Assembly: GCF_900324485.2 (NCBI RefSeq)
Contig: NC_046638.1
Span: 1,328,673 to 1,392,672, forward strand
Reading direction: 5' to 3'
DNA: 64,000 bases
Source of the DNA: Mastacembelus armatus
Taxonomy: Eukaryota > Chordata > Actinopteri > Synbranchiformes > Mastacembelidae
The notes below the pieces were generated by a model. That model did no database searches and had not been told where the DNA came from. It saw only the letters and a program-made list of their open reading frames with translations. The position numbers and the translations under genes were made by a program. This document shows, in pieces, positions 37,679-48,999 of the stretch; the first letter of the stretch is position 1, and each line of letters begins with the position of its first letter.

Positions 37679-39221
37679 TTTTTTCACACTGCAGAAAAAC
37701 ATGACAATTTCCATTTTGGATCAATCACTTAAGATTAAGACAAACAGAAGAATCAGTGAATCTTTGTCATGTTTTCATAAGTGGGTATTTATTAACTGTT
37801 AACTACACGGTGTTCAGCTAAAACAGTCACAGGCTGAGGAGGATCAGGACAGAAACGCTTCAGTGTTTCTGAAATAACATCACTTAGAAGAAACACGACA
37901 CTGACTCGAGCATCCACGGTCCACCTCAAGGAAAAACCTCTTGTCTAAATTAGGACAAGGATCGGGGGTCCAGTTGCCCCCCGTCCCTCGGGCATCCCAG
38001 CCATGAAAGATGTGTCTTATGAAAGATTATCAGGAAACACCTGATACCTCCTCTGTTGGTACAAACATCTCTGACATGACTGAGCCGTTACTCGTGTTCT
38101 CTGAAAATATAGACGAGGCAGAACAATCCAGAGCAACAATCACTAGATGCAAACAGAAAACACGACTAAAGGCTCATCTGTTTTACCACAATGTTTCAAA
38201 GACGCCATAACAAAACAGGAGCGTTACCAAACCACAAAAAAAATTTAATCAGACCGTTTTTTTTTAAAAAAACACATGTATCATTTAACATTTAAAAACA
38301 TAAAAATACACTTAATGATTTCAAATAAATCCAAATTATACTATGTTAATATTGAATTGTATAACAGTAGATTATATTTTATATTGTATATAATATAATT
38401 TGTTCTATTATTATTAGAACTTCATACCTACCTATAAAAAAAAAATCATGGTTTAAACAATTTTATAATTTCATGATATTAGGGATTCAACTCTGGATTT
38501 TCTACTGATGGCAAAAAACAAAAACCTAATTATCCCTCATATTCTTTGACGCTATAAGAACATACCTAACAAAAGTTAGCAATATAAATCAGAGTATCGT
38601 CAGCATAAGGACGTATGTTAAAATTTGAACTTTTTTTAAAGTTAGGTCCTAAATAAGTTTCCTGAGTAATGACTGAACTTTACCAGCCAGACAAGAGCTG
38701 CAGACTTAAACAGCCACATGTAGCTCATTATTAAATATACAGTAAAAACCATTTATGAATGTATTTGTAAATATAATAGAACATATGAGACATATACAGT
38801 ATCAACACATACAAGAACAAATTCTCAAAGTATTTGGTTTTACAAGCTCGTATGAACATGCATGCAGATGTGAGCAAACCAGGACTCTGTGACACATTAA
38901 ATCTATTCAAACCTTCTGTGATGACACAGGGATAAACATTGAGATATCACTTTCCACTTACACCAACACACCTCATCACACTGCACTTCACACCCACAGC
39001 TCCAACCGCTTCAACCATAAAATGAACATCCAAAAACTCCTCAGCCGACATCACCGGCTTCATCACCCTGCAGCTGCAGCCCCCAACTGTTGGCCGCTTG
39101 TTTGACCAGCATTTCAGTAACAGAATCCATGCTTAAAGAAGAGCTCAGAAACCACCAAAAACCTTATTTACTGGAAGGAGCTCCATCACATCAGGACCAC
39201 AAAGACGAAATGATTTCTCAC
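37679..39221 (-). other. Intron 1 of troponin gene D, no gene seen
   Basis: AT-rich stretch between coding exon 2 and the predicted noncoding exon 1. A short plus-strand frame at 38010-38210 ends in RLKAHLFYHN, faintly like the C-terminus of some LINE proteins. That is too weak to call. Confidence 0.45.
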
Positions 39222-39440
39222 CTTTTGGCTGGTGATGGAAACAGAAGGGAGCAACAGAAATGGGTACTGGCTCTGTTTTGGAATTATAAGTTGGTATATA
39301 TTGCATTCCCCAAAGGCGAAGGAAACCCCGTCTTTCTCTTTATGGAAGCCAATTTTCTCACAGACCAATGGGCTCACCAGCACTGGAAATGTTATATCTG
39401 ACCTCCCCCTCCACCATCCGTCTATTATAAATAACCCCCG
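39222..39440 (-). promoter_or_regulatory. Promoter and noncoding exon 1 of troponin gene D
   Basis: On the minus strand: TTATTTATAA (39425-39434, a perfect MEF2-type YTAWWWWTAR), an inverted CCAAT (39365-39369), TTCCATAAAGAG (about 39336-39347), TATATACC (39293-39300), and a predicted exon end at 39222 with AAAAG|GTGAGAAAT. MEF2 is a known driver of muscle genes; its action here is inferred. Confidence 0.65.
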
Positions 39441-42400
39441 ACCCTTTAGATTGTTTCTGCGATTGCTTTATTCCTCTGACCCCCCCAGAAAAGAGAGAAC
39501 CTGGAGGTGAAAGCAAGGAAGCGTGGACAAAGAGAAAATGGGTCAACTAATACCTTATTCTCACATATGACCATGCTGGGCCTGCTGTACAGAAGACTGG
39601 CTCTGAAGCCGTCTGTCGGTAAAGGAGCCCAGGGAGCGGCGGTGATGAAAGCTGAGGGCACAGCAGGTGGAAGGAAATAGTTTCAAGACAGTCACTTAAG
39701 ATTCAAAATGGACGTTATTAAGAAGCTGCTAACAGAATAGAAAAACAAGAGGAGGAGAAACAGAAGAAATTACTCTCAGCAAAAGGAAAAACTGCAGAAA
39801 AATGACTAATATTTTGTAACATGATAATATTAAGACTGTTTAGACTGATGCGTCACTGTGTAAGTTGTAATCTACTGTGCTGTTCAGTGTTCAGCGTAGT
39901 CCAGCAGTAATCGCTCTTGGGGCTGGTCCTCCTCCAAAGTACATGTACTAGTACTCCTTAACACCTGGAAACTATGTGTAAAATCAGTGGAATTACCCTT
40001 TAAATGCCGAGCCAGTCCAAAACACAGAACATCAAAAAGCATCAATGCGTCCTTGTGAAACCTGGAAAACTAACTAGCAGGTACTTTGGCAGGTTCCTTA
40101 CTACACTGACAGAGAGTTAAACACAGTTTACATCCTTTTCTGTCTTATAGTCTAACCACTTCCTGCTGGTCTTCAGGACTGCAACATATTTTATTTTGAA
40201 ATATTCGGCCTAACTCAGTAAGACAACACCAAAACAACCGTTAGTTACATCGTCATCTTTAATATTTCAACAGTACAAATCATATCTGACTTAAGAAACA
40301 TGACATGAGAAACACATCGCTTCACATTTCGAAACATCATATTGATTGAGAACATTCGGGGCCACTGAGAAATCACCTGAGAGAACAAGTTAGAAAATCT
40401 AATCGGTCTGATATGACTTTGGAGCGTTTACAACTAGAGATTAAAGAAAATATGCCGACACTGTCTACTATAGCTTCTGGTATGAGCATCAAAACATCTG
40501 CTGAGATATACGTCATCCTCTTCAGTCCCATCACCACTTGTCATAGTACAACACTGGAACTGTTCACTAATAAAAGCAAATATACTACAGCAAGAACCAC
40601 TTTATACACAAATGTCATGTTCCTACAGCCCAAAATAAAAACAAAAAACAGTCCTACATTTTACAACATATTGACAGAAGGTAAAGTGATACCAAGTGTG
40701 CAAATGCCACCGAACGGTCACGATACGACTCCAAATGAAGGCACCAAACTCGTAGCTTCCACCCTCACACCTCCCCCCACCCCCCCGCTTCACATTAGGA
40801 CTGAACTGTGCTGCTGGGGTTAACGTCACGGTGGTTAACACTGCCCCACACAGCTGATTCTCACAGAGGTTGTCCATGATCTACGGAAATATCAACATGA
40901 AAAGCACCAACAAAAACAAAAACAACTACCAGACAGCTGGAAATTGTTGACTGAAAATGACATAAACTGCTTGTTAAACTGAACCAAACTTTTAGCTGCT
41001 TAATTGAATCATTACTTACTAAGAGACAACATTTTAGCTACCAAACTGAACCATTATAAAAAGGGTAAATGGCTAATGTGAACCAGTTACCTTTAGGATA
41101 GCTTTATAGTTTAGATCTCTAGACCACGTGAAGAACCACATTACTTGTAAGTCTAATTTCATCTCGTCTTGTTATTTGAAGCTTAATTTTAAAACATTTT
41201 TTAAATTATTTAATGTTCCCCACGTTTCTTAAAACGTGACACACTTCAGTCTCGGATATGTTTTCAAGTTGTGAAATTTTTTTTTTTAACCTGTCAAGCT
41301 GTGATTTGCATAAACCTGTAGGACAGGTGTTTGTTTGGTAATGACCAGGCCCAGGCCAGAACTGGCAAGACAAAACATACTGGCACATTGTGGTGATTTT
41401 CTGTCACCTGATCATCAGCACCAAGTTCTCATTAGAAAAAAAAAAAAAGGTTACCTTCTAATTGTGAAGAACCAACTCAACAGAACACACTGATTCTCTT
41501 CATATGCAGCCTCATGCAGCCCTTGTGTCATTGCCAATATTGGGCCCCATCAACAGTCCTGTCCCCTGGACAAACAACATGAAGCAGATGAAGAAATGCT
41601 GCAGAGCAGAGCCCACATTCTGAACCTCAACACTAAACTGTCTTCTGGTTCTCATGTTGGGACAAAATCAGTATGCTCGGTCCTTCATGTAGTGTTGGGT
41701 CACCTGGACTATGCGTGTTCACATATTCACCAGCCACATGAGTGTAATCATATTAGGGCAACATCAATAATACCATACCAGACCAACCCATTTGTCTGTT
41801 TTATTTGGGAACGTTGGGCTGCATTACCCGATGCAGTCTACGTTCTAAAATAAGACAATTAATTAATTAATAATAAACTACAGATGTGAAGTTCTCTCTT
41901 CTTTCTGCACTCTTATACAAATAATCCTGAACTATAAAAAGACTTTTCTCATTACTGAACTGTGGAGTACTGCATATCAAAACCCTTTAAACATACTAAC
42001 CCATAAAAAGACGGGAGGATTCATCGATTTTAGTCCATTTCTGAACCAAACACAAAATATTGTCTGGTTCCTGCTGCTGCAATGTGCAGATTTAACAGTT
42101 TTCTTACTGTAAACTGAATATCTTCGGGTTTGACCTGTAAATATGATGGTAATTATCTATAATTAAACGTTAGGATATTGTGTAATAATAAACTTGTCAT
42201 TCATACCTAATATTTCTTCAGCTGTACTTCTACAAACCCAGTGATTCAAACAATATGAAATCAAAAGGTAGTTCTTTGCATTCTGGACAACCTCATAAAT
42301 AGTGCAAAAGACACATCTTGCAGTGTAAACCCTGAATGACACTTCAGTGGCACTGATAAATACTGATAGTCCACAGAGATGCACTTCACCCGGCTTTACT

Positions 42401-43740
42401 GCATACGCTGAAGTCTAAATCCACAAAGCCACAGTCCGAGCAGCACCAGAGGCTTAACCAGACAAACTGTGGCTGAAAATGGGGCTACAGTCTTCCTCAC
42501 AGAGGAGAGGTCGGGCCGATCAGCTTCCATCCGACCGCACAAACAACAGGAGCAGCTTAAATCGTGTCCATGTGCAAAGTTCCCTCTTGCGATAGAAACA
42601 GATTATAATCAGTAATGTAATCCAGTTAGTGGTGAAAGATCCAATGGTGACAAATCCTGTGGGTTTTAACATCACCGGAAACCAACTCCTTTGTTTTTTT
42701 TTTTTACCCCACTCACTAGAACAGCTACTACACCCAAACACCACTCTAACAGCAAAATAGATTTTAGGAAGAAAAACAAACCTCCAGGCAAATGAAGGAA
42801 AATTACTTTCTTTGCTGACAGATCTTTGCAGATTGTGTCAAAACTGATAGGAAACAGTTCAAACTTGGCATCGGACTTTTCTAAAATGCATCTTACTCGA
42901 CTTTTGATTTCATTTTCTGTTAAATTTTGAATTTATCTCCAGGGAGAGTGAAGCTTCTTTTAATCTGGGCTCAGGAAGAGACTCACTTCACTTTAAAGGT
43001 ACAGTGACGTTTATGACATTAGTGGTGCTGCAGGGCAGCGTTTTCATAAACAGGTCCCAGCTTTGTTTGCATCTTGTGCTCACTAAAGATGTGCACAAGA
43101 GCTGAGTAATGAAAACACGAGGTGCATGCAAGCACAACTGTGTCTGAACAGGGGCCTGCAGGGCAGCTGCAGATCCTGTGTGAATAACACGTAGAGTTTC
43201 ATGTCACACATTAAGCTGCAGTTCAACCTAATCTGAAGACTGTTTTGACCATATGTGGCCACATTGATGATCAAGATGCATTTAGTGCCAGGTGTGAACT
43301 GGGCTGCGGACTAATGAGTAATTTCCCATCCTGTACTGGAGTGACATCAATAATCTCCTGAGATCTGCCCTGATAGAAAACAGCACTACAACAGCATGGC
43401 ACAGAACTGAAGCAGGACTACATCAACCATACAGCCAACACTATTACATCTGTATACATTACAGTGAAGCCTTTTGGCTCTTCTGTTGTGCAAGGGGATT
43501 GGTGGGGGGGGGGGGGGGGGGGGGGGCAGCCAGGTCACATTAACAGGTCTGAAGAGGAAATACAACAATTTCATAATTTTACAACCACTGAACTCAAGTA
43601 GGGTCAATGATTTCCAGTTGACCAGTCCACAGGGAAAGTACAGCTGCCCTTAGTTGTCTCTAGGAAAATATCTAACACCGCGGGAGGATGGAGGAATAAA
43701 GACAGCCTTGAGCAGCAGCCGAGCATGTTGGGAAATCGAG
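39441..43740. other. Gene-free stretch; partly a possible long 3' UTR of the phosphatase-like gene
   Basis: No coding region is supported. Its right part directly follows the minus-strand stop at 43741. ATTAAA on the minus strand near 40258 would close a 3.5-kb 3' UTR, which is speculative. A pure G run lies at 43504-43526. Confidence 0.4.
43504..43526. repeat. 23-bp G homopolymer
   Basis: Uninterrupted G run, read as C on the strand of the phosphatase-like gene and likely inside its 3' UTR. Confidence 0.95.
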
Positions 43741-45664
43741 TCAGGTCCATGCCACTCTGCGTGAGATGGCCTGTTTGAAGCACTCAGGGTCGACGTTGCC
43801 TCCGGGCCGTAGCGCCCTCTCCAGGCTCACCAGCACATTTTGGTGGCACTCCCTGATGTTGACCGGGTACTTGGCCCTCAGCAGCTCGTAGGCTGCAATC
43901 AGCCTCATGTTCTGCTTCACCATCAGGTACTGGATGATACACGTGGGCGCCAGGGAGAACCCATCCCGACAGTGGACCAGGACACGCTTCCTCTTCTCCG
44001 TGGAGGCGTTGATGCACTCATTGATGTCCTCAAAGCAGCGCTGCTTCAGGGCTGGGCCGTCGCCCAGGGCGTCCGGCACATCTCCAATGTCCACCTTGAG
44101 GCGGGACCAGCTGTGGCGGGTGCCGCGGGAGCAAGTGCAGGGTATGAGACTGAGGCTGGGGCCCAGTTCTCCTGGCACACTGCTCATGTCAATGATGCTG
44201 TCGATGTTGTTGCGGCACAGGGTGCGCCCATTGTACGCTGCGTTCAGGTTTCCGACATAAATGTAGTCCGTTACTTTAGAGATGACAGGTTCCGAATACT
44301 GGAAGTGTTCAGGGCCACTGGATTTAGGCTCAGGCGTATCGGGGGCCCTGGCTCCTGCCGGCCCTGTAGCTGCTCTCCTGCTGTAGTTACGCAACTTCTT
44401 GGAGCCGGAGCGGGACGGAGGGTTGGAGTCCGACTCTGAGCTGCTGTTCCAGGGTGGGGAAAAGAGAGAGAAGCGGCTGGAGGATTTGCTCTTGTTGAGG
44501 ATCTCCACCGGGCTGGACAGGCCAGAGCTGGACGCTGTGGTGGAACCAGAGGCACAGAACAGAGATGCTCGCTCCAGAGAACCTGTGCTGCTGGCAGCTC
44601 CTGCACTGTGGGCCTGCTCCATCTGCAATAAATACATATTTACTCAACACAGACAATAGCGAACTCTGGTCTGGCATCTGGTCCTGACTCGACCCCAGAT
44701 ATAGTGCGAATATTTGTTCATGCACCTGAGCTTTGAGGTTGTTCTTCCACTCCTGCGTCTCCAGAGCTTTGAAGCGTCCGCTGCTGTCGGAGGAAACCGA
44801 CATGCAGAGCGGCCGGTGAGCTCTGGGGGGGAGCTGGGGGGTGAGGGCCACGGGGACGGGCCTCGCATCGGTGGGCTCACTCCTACTCATCATTAGATTT
44901 GGACAGGAGCCTGGGACAGAGGAGGACATGTCTGAGTCAAATATACTGGTCTGTGGTGGATTCACCAGCGTATCTCACTGGCTCATCTGTGTTACATGTA
45001 TTTGCCCCATACTTTTATACCCAAATCATCTCGAGTTTGCTAAACTTTGCTAATACTTCATTTTATCACGTCCTAATATCAGTTAAGGAGTACAATAGGA
45101 GTGAATGAGCCCCAGGTGCATGTCATACACTGTGCATGCCAATTAAACATAATGTACTTTTCCACATCTGTAATCCAGTCCAGGGTTAGAGGGCTTTTAA
45201 TTTGCAAACACTAGTATTTAATAGTACTTAGTAATTCTAATGCTGCAAGTGAGACAGATAAAGGCCTGGCATCCTCTGCAGGTGAGGTAAATAACCTTTA
45301 AAATACTTGATCTGCTAAGGAGAAAAACATAAATATGCCTAATTAAAACATGTGAACAGTACAAGGCTCCTGCAGATTAGCATCAGATTTAACCCTTTCC
45401 CACCTACCAGCACATTCTGTGCGGGTGATGGACTGAATCTGCAGCGTGTTCTGGCTCTTCAACAGGCTCAGGAGGGTTCTCACCACACCTGCAGGACAGA
45501 GGTCACCTTTAATGCAAACTTTAATGCTTCGACGAGGAATGATTGTTGTTGATTACAGAGAAGACAGCAGCCTCACCGATCCTGCCATTCCGCCTGCAGG
45601 ACACCTTTTTATCGAGCAGTTTGTGCGCACTCGGGTCTTTGCTCCACACTTCTTCGGCTTCCAT
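43741..45664 (-). CDS. Dual-specificity phosphatase-like pseudoenzyme, 411 aa
   Basis: Coding exons on the minus strand are 45577-45664, 45408-45488, 44726-44910 and 43741-44622. The total is 1236 bp, in frame, with GT-AG joints. The start ATG at 45664 lies in a good context (GGAACATGG). The N-terminal part (MEAEEVWSKDPSAHKLLDKK) and a Ser/Pro-rich middle section are not recognised. Residues about 230-390 form a DSP fold: VTDYIYVGNLNAA, then IDSIIDMSS, VDIGDVPD, and the signature VLVHCRDGFSLAPTCIIQYL. In the HCxxGxxR loop the Cys is present, but the Arg is replaced by Leu. Catalysis is therefore unlikely, and the protein probably acts by binding, as in STYX-type pseudophosphatases. I could not match it to a named gene. 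It is not DUSP8, which has a rhodanese domain and an intact loop. Confidence 0.82.
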
Positions 45665-46270
45665 GTTCCGCCTCCTGCAGACAGAGGCACAAAAACCCGC
45701 TCAGGCGGCCCGTCATGGTCAGCAAGCCGAGCAACCCTTCAGCTCCATGGGGCAGATTCAGACGGAGGTTAGCATCACCGGCTAACTTAGCCGCTAACAG
45801 CAGCCGGCTAGCTAAGCTAACGCAGCTCACGGTGTGGGAGTCATGTTGTTGAGCCGGAGGAGGCTCTTAGCCGTCGGTCACCTCTGCCCCGAGGGCGGAA
45901 CTAAGGTCACAACGAACATACACACCGGAGAACGGGACTCGCATCCCGGCTGAAGCGCTGAACGTTAGCGAGCTAACCGCCGCTCGTTAGCATCGCCACC
46001 CGCCGTTTCCCGCTCATGTACAGGCACCGCAGGTCACCGCACATAAACAGAAACTACAGCAGCACTTTGCGGTGCCCGGCGGCCTCACAACACGCACTGA
46101 CGTCGGTGACAAACGCCACAAATACGATAATTCAGGCGGAGCTCCGGGGACCAGCTGGCCGGCTACCAAGCAGCACCGCCCGCCCCGCGGCAGCATCGAT
46201 GCGGTTTGTGCACAGGAGCACTCTTCACCCTGAACTCCACCCGCCCGGCGGCACAAAACCTCCTGACAGT
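45665..46270 (-). promoter_or_regulatory. CpG-rich promoter region of the phosphatase-like gene
   Basis: GC-rich and CpG-dense sequence lies directly upstream of the start codon, unlike the AT-rich surroundings. An acceptor-like CTGTCTGCAG just before the start exon suggests an upstream noncoding exon in this island. No TATA box is evident. The tissue-wide expression such islands usually imply is inferred. Confidence 0.55.
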
Positions 46271-48106
46271 CTCTAACAGTTCATGTAAAAAGTGTCTAAA
46301 ATGAGGTTAATAAGGCTGAAAGTCCGTGTTTGTGTCTAACGGTAAAAAACAGAAGAGAATATGTGCGATCTTTGAGAGGAAAACTACCTTTAAGGTTCAG
46401 ATCAGGGTAAAATGCCCAGATCACCGATCCTGCTCGATCACAGTACAGGCGTCTCCGACACGGGCGGATTCAGTCAAGTAATTCTGCACTTCACCGACGG
46501 CTGACGCAGAACACTAAACCTAACATCAGTCCAATATCAATAATAATAATAATATGTATAGTCAGATGTTTATTTGTGGCGTACAGATGCTCAGCAAGTG
46601 TAAATAATATAAATAATAAATAATATTTCTACTAAAAACGCATATCACATTACAATCAATTTCAATCCACACTGTTCACTAGAGATAAGATAACTTTTAT
46701 TATCAGTGTTACTAAAGTATAAATCTGATTTGTTTTGTATGTAAGTTATATTTCATAAAAACCTTTTATTCAAAACAAATCAGATTTTTCCAACAGTAAA
46801 ATAAACGTATTTATTCATTTGCAAACAGACCAACATTTCAATAAGGCTGTTTTCATTAGAATCATAAAACACTTTGTGCCGTTGTTGGTCCCTATTTGTT
46901 CCTACATTTTATAGTCCGCTACATGTTCTTCTGTCATTTTAGTGTTCCCTGTCTCACATGACGGCCTTTCAGAATGACCCAATAGCAGACATATATATTT
47001 TTTATATCAAACACACCAATGGCTTCATGAAAGTTTGCAATAGTGGAAATTTAGATGGTTCAAATTCATAAAACAAGAACTCATAAAATACTTTGACCAT
47101 TAAATATAATTAAATTTTCACTTGATTAAATGACAGAAAATCAGCATCACTATCACTGGAGAATCAGAACCCAGTGAATGTTTGGAGTCTTACGTCCCTT
47201 CATTGTGATTATGTGCTGATCAACCAATAAACTAACTAACAAATCACTGGTCAGGTCATTGATTAAGTTCTGCAAAATGCGGCATTAGAAAAAAGGATCG
47301 TAATATTTACATGTGCATGTTTCCACATGATAAGTACAGTATGTACTTTATTCTATCAAACCTACAGTCATTCAGTTAATTAAGTTTATTTTTCCAAACT
47401 GAAGCTGGGCTGTATGAGCGGACTCACCGTGTGTGTCAGCACCGAAGACTCCGTCTGAAGACAATTAGCTCTGAGCTGATCTGGAGCGTGTGTGCATTTT
47501 CTTCTTCTTCTTGTGTTTTAATTGGACGGTCTCCTGGAAACCCAGCGAGCTGCTGATGTCACTGCTCTCCATAATGAAGTGTGAGTGTATGTAGCTGCTT
47601 TTGTCAATAAGCAGGCAGGGAAATTCACAGGAGATAAGAGCGACAATGAAAACCTGCCATGAGCTTAATTCAGGGGATCGGGAAACACTCGGCCTCTGGC
47701 TCCTGCATGGTTATCACATATTGTTATCTCACTATTTCTAAGTGTCTTTAATGTCAGTCTAATTTAAAATGCTTTACCAGCAGACACCAGTAACAGCAGC
47801 AGGCTGGTGTGCAGCTTATTGCAGGTTTTACCGCAGTGCTTTAACAGACAGACACTGGTTTCCACTTCACACATCATTTTTGCGTTTTCCTGGTCAAAGG
47901 GACAAAGTGCTGAGGGTCTTGTGTGAAGTAAAGTGTGTGAGTGCAGAGCTGCTTGGCTGAGTGACTCATTTGCATCTCAAACAGACCCCAGATCTGATCA
48001 ACCTTCACAGACCTGCTCCTCCTCGGAGGTACCAGCAGGAGAACCAGTCACTCAGTGGCCCCCAAATTGCTAAGTCCTCCTCTACCTGTATGCACTGGTT
48101 CCTGTT
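46271..48106. other. Gene-free stretch upstream of the phosphatase-like gene
   Basis: AT-rich intergenic DNA with no supported coding or RNA gene. Confidence 0.5.
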
Positions 48107-48110
48107 TTAA

Positions 48111-48248
48111 GCTGGGGGCACACTCTGTGATTTGGGCCTGGGTCTGAGACAACTTTTGAAAAGCCTACACAATTCCTATAACCCTAGGATAAAATCTCAC
48201 AGTGGGACATGGAGATCATGTCCCACTAAAAATCCCAGTGTGCCCGGG
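48111..48248. mobile_element. TTAA-flanked MITE
   Basis: The 138-bp element has termini GCTGGGGGCACACT and AGTGTGCCCGGG, which are inverted copies over GGGCACACT with further matching GATTT / AAATC inside. TTAA stands directly on both sides (48107-48110 and 48249-48252), the target duplication of piggyBac and Kolobok transposons. It is noncoding. Confidence 0.65.
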
Positions 48249-48252
48249 TTAA

Positions 48253-48999
48253 CTCCATGCATGTCTTTCACATTTTCATTTTTCCCTCGTGTCTAGAGAT
48301 TAACCTGTCTCTGTGCACCAAAACCTGTCTCCCACATTCCCCTTAGTCCGCCTGCATCTGGAAAGGTGTGTGAGAGAGCACATGCTCAGTGACCTGATGG
48401 GCAGCGGAGGATGGTGGCTGGAAAGTGCCGGAAGACATGAATAGGCAGTGGTGAAGACGACCTGAGTGAGTCTTGCCTGTCATCCACGTTGGCATCAGGG
48501 GAGAAGACGTCTGCAGGTACCACTGCTGGTGGTCTGGAGAGATGGGACCAGGAAAATCTGCACGGGCAGGTGGTGTCATCAGTATGCTGGGCGGGAAGCT
48601 AGAGGAGGAAGCCAAACGAAGCGGGATGTGTCCAACATCCTGTTAGGCTGTTCTCACATGAAAAGGCACCTCCAAAATAAAGGTAGCTGAACAATAAATG
48701 CACCTTAAATAAGCAGACCCTGTGCATATCCCTGATCAGAACTTACCAGTTCTCAAAATTAGTTTCTTTGGGTTCTTTGGGTATATCTCCTCCCTTGTTA
48801 GCTTCTCTTTAGTCTGCAATTCTCTGTGCATATTCCCTGACTGCCTATCATTTCCTGTCTGACCTGGACCCAGTTCCCTCTGCTCCAGTCCATCTTTCCA
48901 GTCCTGCAATCCATCTACAGCTCACGACAGCTCTTTTAAACAAAGCCTTTTGTTCTGAACCTCTCTCTATTTAGGTTCTTCCTGAGCGTTTAACTTATA
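48253..48999. other. Stretch before the L2 LINE, unresolved
   Basis: Short open frames at 48343-48690 on both strands have no clear family motif. The sequence could include degraded 5' parts of the L2 element; I cannot show it. Confidence 0.35.

Noticed and set aside
39090-39510. Plus-strand frames of 103 and 92 codons
   Set aside because: They overlap the promoter of troponin gene D and have no motif.
43840-44439. 199-codon plus-strand frame
   Set aside because: Antisense to the large exon of the phosphatase-like gene; GC-rich coding DNA often gives such shadows.
43741-45664. Identity as DUSP8, which lies near TNNI2 in mammals
   Set aside because: DUSP8 has an N-terminal rhodanese domain and an intact catalytic loop; this protein has neither.
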